From Salinicola corii (lineage in GTDB: Bacteria; Pseudomonadota; Gammaproteobacteria; Pseudomonadales; Halomonadaceae): 63,224 nt of DNA. The stretch spans positions 1 to 63,224 of the forward strand of contig NZ_VTPX01000018.1 of NCBI RefSeq assembly GCF_008298015.1. The letters run 5' to 3'. The notes beneath the pieces were generated by a model that saw only the letters and a list, made by a program, of their open reading frames with translations, did not search any database and was not told where the DNA came from. How positions within the stretch are numbered: the stretch's first letter is position 1; each line of letters starts with the position of its first letter. Shown here piece after piece: positions 16,254 through 24,954 of the stretch. A program made the position numbers and the translations under genes.

Positions 16254-17975
16254 TCACCGGTCGATGACGGGTTGGATGGCGGCGACGATCAGGGAGAGGG
16301 AGACCGCACCGGGGTCCGGTGTACCGAGGCTCTTTTCGGCCAGCGGGCGGGCGCGCCCCATCTTCGGTCTGAGCTCGCAGGTGGCGGTCGCCGCCGCTTC
16401 GCAGGCCTCGGCGGCCTTGCGCCATGCCGTGGCGAGATCGTCTCCCGCGGCGACGGCTTGTTCAAGGATCTCGCTGAACGGTGCCAGCGCATCCACCAGG
16501 GTCTTGTCGCCCAGCTTGGCCTTGCCGAACGCCATCACATCGTTCTTGGCCTTGGCGATGCCTTCAGCATAGTCAGCCGGGGTCGGGTCGTCATCGTCGC
16601 CAAGCGTCACGCTGAGCGCGTTCAGCATCACGCCCCAGATGGCGCCGGAGGTGCCGCCGGCGCGATCCGACCAGGCCTCTGCGGCCATGCGCAACAGCGT
16701 GCCGGCCCCGGCACTGCGGCTCACCGCATCCTCGGCGGCCAGTTCCGCGGCGACCACGCCGCGCTGCATGCCGATGCCGTGATCGCCATCCCCGGCAATG
16801 GCGTCGAGCCGCCCCAGCTCCTCCACCTTCTGGTCGATGATCCTGCGCGTCGCGCTCAGCGCCTGATAGAGGCAGCGCGCGGCAGCGATCGATGCTTCGC
16901 TGGCTGGCGGAATGGCATCGACATCCGGGATGTCCAGCGCTGAGGCGTCGATCGGCGGGGCGGCCTCGAGACTGCCCTTGCGATAGGCGGGTGCATCCGC
17001 CGGCGCCTTCCAGAGCCGCTCCAACTCCTCGTCGAGCCAGAACAGCGTCAGCGAGGCGCCCGCCATGTCGAGACTGGTGACCAGTTCTCCCACTTCCGGT
17101 TCGACGATCTCCAGCCCGGCTTCCGTCAGCAACTGATTGACCCGGCGATAGACCACGAACAGCTCTTCGTACTTGATCGAGCCCAGGCCGTTGAGCAGCA
17201 CCGAGGCTTTGGCACCTTTGACACTGCCGATGCCATCCGGGATCTCTTCCATCAGGTGGGAGACGAGCAGTTCGGCCAGGTCGTCGGCACTGGGCACGTC
17301 CTGCTCGCTGATTCCCGGCTCGCCGTGGATGCCCAGGCCCACCGCCATCTTGCCGGCGGGTACGTGGAACAGCGCATCCTTCGAGCCCGGCAGCGTGCAG
17401 CCGTCGAATGCCACGCCCATCGAGCGCGTACGCAGATTGGCCGCGCGGGAGACACGCACGACCTCCTCCAGCGAATAGCCCGCCTCGGCGGCCGCCGCCG
17501 CGATCTTGAACACGGTCAGGTCGCCGGCGATGCCGCGACGCTTGTGAAGCTCCTCCCGTCCGGCACTGGAGACATCATCGATGACCGCGACGATCTCGCA
17601 GGGGATGCCCTCGCGAATCAGGCGTTCCCGCGCCTGGCCGAAATGCAGCACGTCGCCGGCGTAATTGCCGAAGCTGAGCAGCACCCCGGCGCCATTGTTG
17701 GCAGCCTTGCAGACGTTGTAGACCTGCTGCGCCGACGGCGAGGCGAACAGATTGCCCATGACCGCGCCATGAGCCAGACCCTGGCCGACCAGCCCCGCGA
17801 AGGCCGGATAGTGGCCCGATCCTCCGCCGATAACGACGGCGACGGTGCCCGGCTCGCTGCGAGTGCTGCGAATGACCCCGCCGGGTACCTGGCAGACCCG
17901 TTGCGCATGCGCGGCGACGAACCCTTCGGTCGCTTCGTCGACGAAATTCACAGGATCGTTGTAAAGACGTGTCAT
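16254..17975 (-). CDS. DhaK-DhaL fused kinase, probable erythrulose (tetrulose) kinase
   Basis: ATP-dependent ketose kinase of 573 residues. The DhaK domain (1-335) has GGGSGHYPAFAG (50-61) and the substrate-linking His217 in GLGIHGEPG, which forms a hemiaminal with the ketone. The DhaL domain (about 375-573) has the nucleotide loop AIAGDGDHGIGMQRG and RAGGTSGAIWG. The start at ATG 17975 is chosen for its GGAG site and because homology begins MTRLYNDP. GHYP replaces the GHEP usual in glycerone kinases, a difference shared by erythrulose kinases (LerK/DerK type) as far as I recall. Linkage to the LerI-type isomerase, rpiB and a threitol-type dehydrogenase supports L- or D-erythrulose over dihydroxyacetone. 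A CATATG-like site lies 70 bp before its start. Confidence 0.78.
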   Translation of the reverse strand: MTRLYNDPVNFVDEATEGFVAAHAQRVCQVPGGVIRSTRSEPGTVAVVIGGGSGHYPAFAGLVGQGLAHGAVMGNLFASPSAQQVYNVCKAANNGAGVLLSFGNYAGDVLHFGQARERLIREGIPCEIVAVIDDVSSAGREELHKRRGIAGDLTVFKIAAAAAEAGYSLEEVVRVSRAANLRTRSMGVAFDGCTLPGSKDALFHVPAGKMAVGLGIHGEPGISEQDVPSADDLAELLVSHLMEEIPDGIGSVKGAKASVLLNGLGSIKYEELFVVYRRVNQLLTEAGLEIVEPEVGELVTSLDMAGASLTLFWLDEELERLWKAPADAPAYRKGSLEAAPPIDASALDIPDVDAIPPASEASIAAARCLYQALSATRRIIDQKVEELGRLDAIAGDGDHGIGMQRGVVAAELAAEDAVSRSAGAGTLLRMAAEAWSDRAGGTSGAIWGVMLNALSVTLGDDDDPTPADYAEGIAKAKNDVMAFGKAKLGDKTLVDALAPFSEILEQAVAAGDDLATAWRKAAEACEAAATATCELRPKMGRARPLAEKSLGTPDPGAVSLSLIVAAIQPVIDR

Positions 17976-18332
17976 GGCCGACGCTCCCGGCGATTGAGTG
18001 AATGTCAGACCGTGGACGATCAGTGTCCTGATACAGCCTGATGAAAATATGATCCAGGTTTGCGCATTTGGTTTCCTTGCTGCGCCTGCGACCATCATAG
18101 CGACCAAAGGGGGCGACGATATGCGACTTTGGTGGTGATAAAGCTCTTTTTCGCGCCCTTGTTTCGACGGTTTTCTTGTCGCTTCAGGCTGATTCTGCGC
18201 CGATTTTCGGGGTTTTGGCGCCTATGGATACACGACTTTATGCTCATATGAGTTATTCTTGTTCATATGATCGGTGTGTGGCTATGATGATGCCGTCGAG
18301 GTTCGACGTCATTGACAGCATGGAGGTGAGTG
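17976..18332. promoter_or_regulatory. divergent dhaK-like/rpiB control region with three CATATG-type sites
   Basis: The 357-bp region has a distal near-match GAAAATATGATC (core 18046-18051) by the kinase start, then CTCATATGAG (core 18245-18250) and GTTCATATGATC (core 18264-18269), centres 19 bp apart, 60-90 bp before rpiB. The distal site is 199 bp from the pair. The same arrangement recurs at 18.96-19.16 kb and 22.86-23.09 kb, so these are probably operators of one regulator. Confidence 0.7.
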
Positions 18333-18794
18333 ATGGCAAAGAAGTGGCGAGTGGCGCTGGGGTGTGACGAGGCTGCGTACGAAATGAAGCAGGCAATGAT
18401 CGAGCACGTCAGGGCATTGGGGCATGAAGTCGAGGACTTCGGCACGCACGAGGCGAAGCCGGTGCTCTACCCGGACATCGCGATCGAGGTCGCGGAGGCG
18501 ATAGCGGCAGGGCGCTACGATCGCGGCATTCTGATGTGCGGCACCGGCATTGGCGTGGCGATTTCCGCCAACAAGGTGGCTGGCATTCGCGCTGCACAGG
18601 CTCACGACACCTACTCTGCCGAGCGGGCACGCAAGAGCAACGATGCCCAGATCGTCACCATGGGGGCGCGCGTCATCGGCATCGAGTTGGCCAAGACGAT
18701 CGCCGAGAGTTTCCTGGGTAACGAGTATGAGCCCGGCGGCCGCTCGCAGCCCAAGGTGGATCGGATCGAGGCCTATGAGCGCGAGCATCGTTGA
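18333..18794 (+). CDS. rpiB: RpiB-family isomerase, probable D-erythrulose-4-phosphate isomerase
   Basis: A 153-residue RpiB/LacAB-family sugar phosphate isomerase. The catalytic Cys69 lies in GILMCGTGIGVAISANK, the usual RpiB active-site loop, with Asp12 in GCDEAAYE near the N-terminus. ATG 18333 follows GGAGGT at 18322-18327. RpiB proteins interconvert ribose- and ribulose-5-phosphate, but the tetritol branch members (DerI/EryI) make D-erythrose-4-phosphate from D-erythrulose-4-phosphate. The divergent kinase-isomerase pair and shared operators support the tetrose role. It is monocistronic, followed by a heptanucleotide repeat. Confidence 0.85.
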   Translation: MAKKWRVALGCDEAAYEMKQAMIEHVRALGHEVEDFGTHEAKPVLYPDIAIEVAEAIAAGRYDRGILMCGTGIGVAISANKVAGIRAAQAHDTYSAERARKSNDAQIVTMGARVIGIELAKTIAESFLGNEYEPGGRSQPKVDRIEAYEREHR

Positions 18795-18824
18795 ATCGGG
18801 TTGCCTGGCTCGGCATCCTCCTGC

Positions 18825-18885
18825 GGAAGTCGGAAGTCGGAAGTCGGAAGTCGGAAGTCGGAAGTCGGAAGTCGGAAGTCGGAAG
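18825..18885. repeat. heptanucleotide tandem repeat GGAAGTC, eight copies
   Basis: Eight perfect head-to-tail copies of GGAAGTC occupy 18825-18880, followed by a partial copy. The array begins 30 bp after the rpiB stop. The unit length equals that of the larger AGCTTCG array at 48991. Confidence 0.97.
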
Positions 18886-18956
18886 AGATTCAGGGGATCG
18901 GCGCGGCGGTCGAAGAGGTTGGGCGAAGCCGCGGGTAGCGATAGGCCTCGATCGGG

Positions 18957-18970
18957 TGATCATATGATCA
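18957..18970. promoter_or_regulatory. perfect 14-bp palindrome, distal CATATG operator
   Basis: TGATCATATGATCA is fully self-complementary. Its centre is 174 bp upstream of the proximal GTTCATATGAAC site of the same promoter. Confidence 0.65.
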
Positions 18971-19131
18971 TCGATTATGGCTCTTCTGGATTCTGCCGAC
19001 TGTGGCGGTTCGGTTGTCGATGGAATAATAACTTTTTGAAAAAAATAAAAATAATCGATCTTTCGTCGTGACCACTAAAGTCTGTCTTGCCCGTGTGGCA
19101 AGCGAAGCAGTAAATGATGAAGACAAATGGT

Positions 19132-19163
19132 GTTCATATGAACTCGATGAGTTTCATGTGAAT
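19132..19163. promoter_or_regulatory. proximal operator pair before the first sugar ABC operon
   Basis: GTTCATATGAAC (19132-19143) is a perfect 12-bp palindrome, followed with centres 20 bp apart by TTCATGTGAA (core 19155-19160), which has one mismatch. The pair lies 30-60 bp before the binding-protein gene, where a bound repressor could block transcription or initiation. Confidence 0.68.
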
Positions 19164-19193
19164 GGTGGTAGAGATCGTTCCGGAGGGTTCTCC

Positions 19194-20162
19194 ATGAAAA
19201 TCGTCAAGGCGGGTGTGGTACTGGCGCTCGGCATTCTGGCATCCGCGGGGGTGGCATCATCGGCTCTCGCCGCCGATGGTCCGGGGACCGAGAAGAGTGA
19301 GAGCTATCGCTTCGTGGTGGTGCCGAAGGTCGTTCACCCCTGGTTCGACAAGGTCAACCAGGGAGCGCAGCAGGCTGCCGCCGCGATCAAGGCGCAGACC
19401 GGTTCCGACGTGGAGATCCAGTACTCGGCTCCCCAAAGCGCCAACGTTGCCCAGCAGAACGAAATCATCGAGCGTGCCATCTCGACGCGCCCCGACGGGA
19501 TTATCGTCGATCTGCTCGATCCCAGCGGCAACCGCACCGTGTTGCAGGAGGCCCAGGAGCAGGGGATTCCGATCACGCTTTTCGATTCGATCAATCCCGA
19601 GGGCATGAACCTGACCACCGTCGGCAGCGATTTCTGCGAGCAGGCCGAGATGGCGGCCAACCGCTTGATCGAACTGCTGGATGGCGAGGGCAAGGTGGCG
19701 ATCATGATGGGGGTGCCCACGGCGCCCAATCACGCCGAGCGGGCGCGCTGTGCGCAGGCCGTGTTCGACGCCCACGACGGTATCGAGGTCGTCGCGACCG
19801 GCGTCGACAACGATGACATCAACACCGCGCAGCAGCAGGCCTCCGCGATCATGCAGGCCAATCCGGATCTCGATGGGTGGGTCGCCTCGGACGCCGCGGG
19901 ACCGGTCGGTATCGGCCAGGCGATCAAGGAGGCCGACAAGGTCGGCAAGGTTCAACTGGTCGGCCTCGACGACCTCAGTCAGATGCTGGTGCTGATCAAG
20001 GAGGGCGTGGCGGACTCCTCGTCGGCTTCGCGGCCAACCATGCAGGGCTACTGGTCGGTGATCAGCATGTGGCAGCTGGCAACCGGGGCGATCACACCCA
20101 ATCATATCGACACCGGCAACATCATGATCACGCCCGATAACGTCGACTCCTTCATGGAGTGA
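19194..20162 (+). CDS. CUT2-type sugar/polyol ABC binding protein (PF13407-like)
   Basis: A periplasmic receptor of 322 residues. The signal peptide MKIVKAGVVLALGILASAG is followed by SSALA, with cleavage near 26. The mature protein starts its first lobe with YRFVVVPKVVHPWFDKVN, then APQSANVAQQNEIIERAI, and carries hinge and second-lobe motifs VAIMMGVPTAPNHAERAR and GVDNDDINTAQQQA. ATG 19194 has GGAGG about 8 bp upstream; the frame extends upstream without support. It heads an operon with one ATPase and one permease and has a close paralogue at 30.7-31.7 kb. Tetritol binding is inferred from the surrounding enzymes. Confidence 0.88.
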   Translation: MKIVKAGVVLALGILASAGVASSALAADGPGTEKSESYRFVVVPKVVHPWFDKVNQGAQQAAAAIKAQTGSDVEIQYSAPQSANVAQQNEIIERAISTRPDGIIVDLLDPSGNRTVLQEAQEQGIPITLFDSINPEGMNLTTVGSDFCEQAEMAANRLIELLDGEGKVAIMMGVPTAPNHAERARCAQAVFDAHDGIEVVATGVDNDDINTAQQQASAIMQANPDLDGWVASDAAGPVGIGQAIKEADKVGKVQLVGLDDLSQMLVLIKEGVADSSSASRPTMQGYWSVISMWQLATGAITPNHIDTGNIMITPDNVDSFME

Positions 20163-20246
20163 GGCTCGGAACGCCCTCGTCAACAGCCGTGTATCGCTGG
20201 CGGGGCGGTTTCGACGATCCAACGCGAGAGTTTGCGGGAGGTGACG

Positions 20247-21746
20247 ATGGCTTACTTGCATGTCGACCATGTCAGCAAGATGTTTCCGGGCGTCAAGGCG
20301 CTTGATGACATCGTGCTCGAGATCGAGATGGGCCAGGTGCACACGCTGGCGGGGGAGAATGGCGCGGGCAAGTCGACGCTGGTCAAGATTCTGACCGGCA
20401 CCGAGAAGCCCTCCCAGGGGCGCGTGATGATCGATGGCCAGGATGCTGCAAGCCACGATCACCTGCACAAGACCATTGCCTATGTTCCGCAGGAGATCAA
20501 TCTGTTCGGCAACATGACCGTGGCCGAGAACCTTTTCATGCCCTTTTCGCGCTCCCGGCGCGGGGGATGGCTGTTCAGGCGCCGCGAGCTGGAACGGGCG
20601 GCGCAGACCTGGATCGATCGATTCAAGATCGCGGCCAGGCCCGGCGACAAGGTGCGCCATATCTCTATCTCCGACCAGCAGCTGCTGCAGATCGCGCGGG
20701 CCTGCACCAACGAGTCGATGAAGATCCTGATTCTCGACGAGCCGACCTCCTCGCTGACGGAGACCGAGGTCGAGCGCGTCTTTCGGGTGGTGCGGGACGT
20801 GGTGTCCTCGGGCTGCGGCGTCGTCTTCATTTCGCACAAGTTCGACGAGATGTTCGCCATCAGCGACACCATCAGCGTGTTGCGCAACGGTCGCAAGATC
20901 GAGACGCGACCGGCGTCGCAGCTGGACGACCGCCAGCTGGTGTCGCTGATGTCGGGGCAGGAGGTCAAGACGGATAGCCGCCTGCAGCCCGAGGGCGGGA
21001 GCGGGGAGGTCATGCTGCGAGTCGAAGGCCTCTGCGGGAAAAGGTTCGAGGATGTCTCCTTCACGTTGCGACGGGGGGAGATCCTGGGGTTCGCCGGGCT
21101 GGTCGGGGCTGGCCGTTCCGAGGTGATGCAGACCCTGTTCGGCTTTCTGCCGGCCCGGTCCGGAAACGTCCAGTTGGAGGGGCGGGCGTGGCGGCTGGGA
21201 GACACGCACTACTCCATCCGCAACGGTCTTTTCTACCTCTCCGAGGAGCGCAAGTATCACGGCATCTTTCCCGGCCAGAGCGTGCGCCGCAATATCGGCA
21301 TGGCATTGCTGCACGCCACGGCCCGCCACGGGGTGATCGACGCCCGCCGGGAGCGGGAGCGTGTCGGCGACATCGTGCGTGACTACGACATCAAGACCCC
21401 GACCATGAACAAGAACATCGCTTTCCTGTCGGGGGGCAATCAGCAGAAGGCGATCATCGGGCGCGCCATGGCCTGCGACCCTCGCATACTGATCTTCGAT
21501 GAGCCGACCAAGGGGATCGATATCCGCACCAAAATGGAGATCTACCGGTTGATGAAGGTGCTGGCCGAGCGCGGCGTGGGGATCATCCTGGTGTCATCGG
21601 AGATGGATGAGTTGCGGCGTTGCGCCAATCGCATCATCACGCTCTACGAAGGGAAGGTCAGCGGAGAATTTCATATCGACCAGGCCAGCGGAGACGCGCT
21701 GGTCGGGGCCATCCACGGTCACGGGGGAAGCGGGCATGCTGCGTAA
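20247..21746 (+). CDS. sugar ABC transporter ATPase, duplicated domain (RbsA/MglA type)
   Basis: A 499-residue protein with two fused nucleotide-binding domains. The first has Walker A GENGAGKST near 36 and Walker B ILILDEPTSS near 162, with a degenerate signature (ISISDQQLLQIARA). The second has a degenerate Walker A (GLVGAGRSE), the signature LSGGNQQK near 395 and Walker B ILIFDEPTKGID. This is the usual CUT2 layout. ATG 20247 follows GGGAGGTG. It is 84 bp after the binding protein and overlaps the permease gene by 11 bp. Confidence 0.92.
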   Translation: MAYLHVDHVSKMFPGVKALDDIVLEIEMGQVHTLAGENGAGKSTLVKILTGTEKPSQGRVMIDGQDAASHDHLHKTIAYVPQEINLFGNMTVAENLFMPFSRSRRGGWLFRRRELERAAQTWIDRFKIAARPGDKVRHISISDQQLLQIARACTNESMKILILDEPTSSLTETEVERVFRVVRDVVSSGCGVVFISHKFDEMFAISDTISVLRNGRKIETRPASQLDDRQLVSLMSGQEVKTDSRLQPEGGSGEVMLRVEGLCGKRFEDVSFTLRRGEILGFAGLVGAGRSEVMQTLFGFLPARSGNVQLEGRAWRLGDTHYSIRNGLFYLSEERKYHGIFPGQSVRRNIGMALLHATARHGVIDARRERERVGDIVRDYDIKTPTMNKNIAFLSGGNQQKAIIGRAMACDPRILIFDEPTKGIDIRTKMEIYRLMKVLAERGVGIILVSSEMDELRRCANRIITLYEGKVSGEFHIDQASGDALVGAIHGHGGSGHAA

Positions 21747-22695
21747 GGCAATGGGGTTCATGGTCAGCAATCCTCTGAGCGGTGTGGTGGGGGTGTTGGC
21801 GCTCATCGTGGTGGTGGCGTCGCTGCTGTCGGAGAATTTCCTGAACAGCTACAACCTGGTCATCATCGCTCGGTCGCTGGCCTTCATTGGCATGATCACC
21901 ATCGCGCAGTCGATGTTGATGATCCTGGGAGAACTGGATCTGTCGCTCGGTGCCATCGGCGGCTTCTGCGGCGTGATCGGTGGCATCCTGATGGTGAAGG
22001 TGGGGCTGAACCCGTGGCTGGCATTCGCGCTCTGTCTGGCGATCGGGGCGCTGTTCGGGTTGCTCAATGGCCTGCTGGTGACGCTGCTCCGGCTGCCGTC
22101 GCTGGTGCTGACGATCGGCATGGCGGGTGTCTACGGCGGCCTCAACCTGGTCATCACCAAGGGGGTGGCGATTACCGGCATTCCCGCCGATATCGGCTTT
22201 CTCGGCAGCGGCAAGTGGGCCGGCCTGCCGGTACCATTCTGGATCATGCTGCTGTTTCTGGTCGTCGCCTGTTTCATCACGCTGAAGACGCCGTTCGGGC
22301 GCTACATGTATGCCGTCGGTAGCAACCTGTCGGCTGCCAGGATGTTGGGCATTCGCGCCGATCGTGTCCGCCTGGGCGTCTTCGCCTTCGCGGGCTTCCT
22401 GGCGGCGCTGGCCGGCATGCTGATGGTCGCCCGGCTGGGCTCGGCACAGCCCTCCATCGGGGATTCGTGGGTGCTGGGGCCCATCGCCGCCTCGGTGATC
22501 GGCGGGGTGCCGACCACGGGCGGCATCGGCACGCCATTGGGGGCGATCTTCGGCGCGGCGATCATCGGCGTCATCGAGAACGTGATCGTGCTGTTGGGCA
22601 TCTCCCCGTACTGGCAGTCGATGGTGAGCGGCGCCATCGTGGTGATCGCGATCTCGCTGGATTCCATCTCGCGACGCTATTTCAAGCGCGATTGA
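21736..22695 (+). CDS. sugar ABC transporter permease (RbsC-like)
   Basis: A 319-residue integral membrane protein with 8-10 helices and the BPD_transp_2 signature GELDLSLGAIGGFCGVIGG near residue 64, plus the late GPIAASVIGGVPTTGGIGT segment. The ATG at 21736 overlaps the ATPase gene and follows GGGGGAAG, suggesting translational coupling. Only one permease gene is present, so it probably forms a homodimer. It ends the operon. Confidence 0.92.
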   Translation: MLRKAMGFMVSNPLSGVVGVLALIVVVASLLSENFLNSYNLVIIARSLAFIGMITIAQSMLMILGELDLSLGAIGGFCGVIGGILMVKVGLNPWLAFALCLAIGALFGLLNGLLVTLLRLPSLVLTIGMAGVYGGLNLVITKGVAITGIPADIGFLGSGKWAGLPVPFWIMLLFLVVACFITLKTPFGRYMYAVGSNLSAARMLGIRADRVRLGVFAFAGFLAALAGMLMVARLGSAQPSIGDSWVLGPIAASVIGGVPTTGGIGTPLGAIFGAAIIGVIENVIVLLGISPYWQSMVSGAIVVIAISLDSISRRYFKRD

Positions 22696-23114
22696 TCGTG
22701 AGGGATACGGTCGCGGTCGGTGCGGTCTTGCCGCGACACCGGCCGCCGGCTCCACGTACAAGACCGGACTCCCTTCCGTCGGCAATGATACGGCTCGAAT
22801 GGCCTTGCTACCCGTGCTTTACGATCGAGAGTCGTTCATTTTATTCATACCGATGAACATATGATCGTGTTTGGAGCATTCTAACGCATTTGTTTCCCGC
22901 CCATTCTCTCGAACCTTGCCGTGTGCTCGTCGATAACTTTAGTCGTAGCGTACCAAATGCATTCATTTTAAAGTTATATTTATCAATAAGATGAAAATCG
23001 TTTGCCTAAAGTCTTAGAGTGCATTTTCGCGTTGCGTATTGATGTCTTTTCCGCTGCTGAGATAAAAACATATGACCGAATATTGATCATGTGTTTAAGC
23101 CTGGGAGATCTTCC
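22696..23114. promoter_or_regulatory. 419-bp control region of the dehydrogenase-ABC operon with CATATG-type sites
   Basis: No gene is supported. The region turns AT-rich from about 22830. A distal site GAACATATGATC (core 22858-22863) and a proximal pair, AACATATGACC (core 23069-23074) and GATCATGTG (core 23088-23093), are present. The pair centres are 19 bp apart and the distal site is 211 bp upstream of the pair, matching the other two promoters. The proximal pair is 20-45 bp before the ATG. Confidence 0.68.
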
Positions 23115-24227
23115 ATGAGCGACTCCACCGCGACATCCACGCAAGCGACTTCCCTCGACGACATCCCCCGAACGATGAAAGCGGTAGTCGCCTACGCGCC
23201 CAATGATTATCGCTACGAAGAGGTGCCGGTCCCCGAGATCGACGACAAGGAGATCCTGGTCAAGGTCGAGGGTTGCGGCATCTGCGCCGGGGACATCAAG
23301 TCCTACGACGGCGCGCCCAGCTTCTGGGGCGACGAGACACAGCCCGCCTATATCAAGGCGCCGATGATCCCGGGGCACGAGTTCATCGGCCGAGTGGTGA
23401 AGGTCGGTTCCCATGTCGAAGGTTACGCCGTCGGCGATCGCGTGATTTCCGAGCAGATCGTGCCGTGCTGGAACTGTCGCTTCTGCGGTCGAGGGCAGTA
23501 CTGGATGTGCGAGAAGCACGACCTGTACGGCTTCCAGAACAACGTTAACGGCGGTATGGCCGAGTACATGAAGTTCACCAAGGAGGCGATCAACTACCAC
23601 GTCCCCGAGGAAATGCCGCTGGAGAAGGCGATCCTGATCGAGCCTTACGCCTGCTCGTTGCATGCGGTGCAGCGTGCCAGGATCGAACTGGGCGACGTGG
23701 TGGTGCTCTCCGGCGCCGGCACCCTGGGGCTCGGCATGGTCGGTGCGGCCAAGAAAGCGGGCGCCGAGAAACTGATCGTGCTCGACCTGTTCGACGACCG
23801 CCTGGAACTGGCCAAGAAGTTCGGCGCCGACCTGACCCTCAATCCCAAGCGCGACGACGTGGTCTCGATCATCAAGGAGATGACCGAGGGCTACGGCTGC
23901 GACGTCTACATCGAGGCGACCGGGCATCCCAAGTCGGTCGAGCAGGGGCTGTCGATGATTCGCAAGCTGGGGCGTTTCGTCGAGTTCAGCGTGTTCAAGG
24001 ATCCGGTCAGCGTCGACTGGAGCATCATCTCCGACCGCAAGGAGCTGGACGTGCTGGGCTCCCATCTCGGCCCGTACTGTTATCCGCTGGTCATCGAGGG
24101 GATCCGCAACGGCGATTTCCCGACCGAAGGGGTGGTGACTCACAAGCTGCCGCTGGAAAAATACGAGGAAGGCTTCGAGCTGATGAAGAGCGGATCGAAG
24201 TCACTGAAGATCGTGTTGATCCCGTGA
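23115..24227 (+). CDS. zinc-dependent polyol dehydrogenase, erythritol/L-threitol type
   Basis: A 370-residue medium-chain dehydrogenase. Catalytic-zinc ligands are visible at Cys54 (GCGICAGD), His88-Glu89 (PGHEF) and downstream; structural-zinc cysteines are 118, 121, 124 and 132 (CWNCRFCGRGQYWMC). The Rossmann segment VVLSGAGTLGLGMVGAAK follows. Overall wording (FWGDETQPAY, LYGF, LGRFVEFSVF, ELDVLGSHLGPYCYP) closely resembles the mycobacterial erythritol/L-threitol dehydrogenase as I recall it. It should oxidise a tetritol to erythrulose, feeding the DhaK-like kinase. ATG 23115 is preceded by GGGAG. It leads an operon with a second ABC transporter. Confidence 0.85.
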   Translation: MSDSTATSTQATSLDDIPRTMKAVVAYAPNDYRYEEVPVPEIDDKEILVKVEGCGICAGDIKSYDGAPSFWGDETQPAYIKAPMIPGHEFIGRVVKVGSHVEGYAVGDRVISEQIVPCWNCRFCGRGQYWMCEKHDLYGFQNNVNGGMAEYMKFTKEAINYHVPEEMPLEKAILIEPYACSLHAVQRARIELGDVVVLSGAGTLGLGMVGAAKKAGAEKLIVLDLFDDRLELAKKFGADLTLNPKRDDVVSIIKEMTEGYGCDVYIEATGHPKSVEQGLSMIRKLGRFVEFSVFKDPVSVDWSIISDRKELDVLGSHLGPYCYPLVIEGIRNGDFPTEGVVTHKLPLEKYEEGFELMKSGSKSLKIVLIP

Positions 24228-24303
24228 TTTCGGCGCGTGGTCGGCGGTCGCTCCCGCCCCGCGCAGACGAAGACAGCGGTATCAGGAGAGAGGGCTCGAA
24301 GCG

Positions 24304-24954
24304 ATGAGTACAACAGTTGCCAGTCGGCCAGCAGCGCCGGGCAAGCTGAAAGGGCGCCTGATCATCGGTGCCTGCGTGGTCGTGGTGCTGGCCGCGATGG
24401 CCTGGGACACCAAGGTCGTCGAGATCGGCACCGAAGCCGAGCTGGCCGGGGGATTCTCCGCCGAGACCTATGGCGGGGAGCATTTCCCGGCCATTCAGGC
24501 GAGCGTCGAGGAGCGCGCCGTCGATGCCGGTGAACTGGCGTCGGCGGTGCTTGCGGATTCGACGGCGGCGGGTCAGAAGTATGGTGTCGGCGATGGTTTC
24601 GGCCCGGTGGTGCCGGTCACTTTCAGCGGGACGTTCGGTGAGGCGCGCTCAGGCATCTATACGGTCGAAGCCGAAGGCGTGCCCGAGGAGATCACGCTGC
24701 GCGTGCAGACCGGCCCGGCGATCAATGGCACCGACCTGCGCGACGCCACCGGCGAGATCTCGTTCGGTGAGTTCGCCAACCAGATCGAGTATCAGAACGC
24801 GGGGGCGTCGATCAATGACGCGATGAAGCAAGCGGTGCTGGCGGATATCGATACCGCCGACCTGAGCGGCAAGACCGTCAGGGTGACCGGCGTGTTCAAG
24901 CTGATCAATCCCAAGAACTGGCTGGTGACGCCCGTCAGCATGGAGGTGCAGTGA
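24304..24954 (+). CDS. DUF2291-type membrane-anchored periplasmic protein
   Basis: A 216-residue protein with one N-terminal membrane helix (about 18-38, LIIGACVVVVLAAMAW) and a periplasmic domain containing VEIGTEAELAGGF, FGPVVPVTFSGTFGEA and a C-terminal TGVFKLINPKNWLVTPV. It matches the DUF2291 family, which is known mainly from sugar ABC operons and lacks a defined role. Here it lies between the dehydrogenase and an ATPase, with its stop overlapping the ATPase start. Confidence 0.8.
   Translation: MSTTVASRPAAPGKLKGRLIIGACVVVVLAAMAWDTKVVEIGTEAELAGGFSAETYGGEHFPAIQASVEERAVDAGELASAVLADSTAAGQKYGVGDGFGPVVPVTFSGTFGEARSGIYTVEAEGVPEEITLRVQTGPAINGTDLRDATGEISFGEFANQIEYQNAGASINDAMKQAVLADIDTADLSGKTVRVTGVFKLINPKNWLVTPVSMEVQ

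Larger units (their letters stand above)
18795..19193. other. 399-bp intergenic region before the first sugar ABC operon
   Basis: No coding sequence is supported. The region holds an eight-copy heptamer tandem repeat, a distal 14-bp palindrome and a proximal pair of CATATG-type sites. The stretch 19020-19060 is strikingly AT-rich (GAATAATAACTTTTTG onward) and may hold the promoter of the binding-protein operon. Confidence 0.6.
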
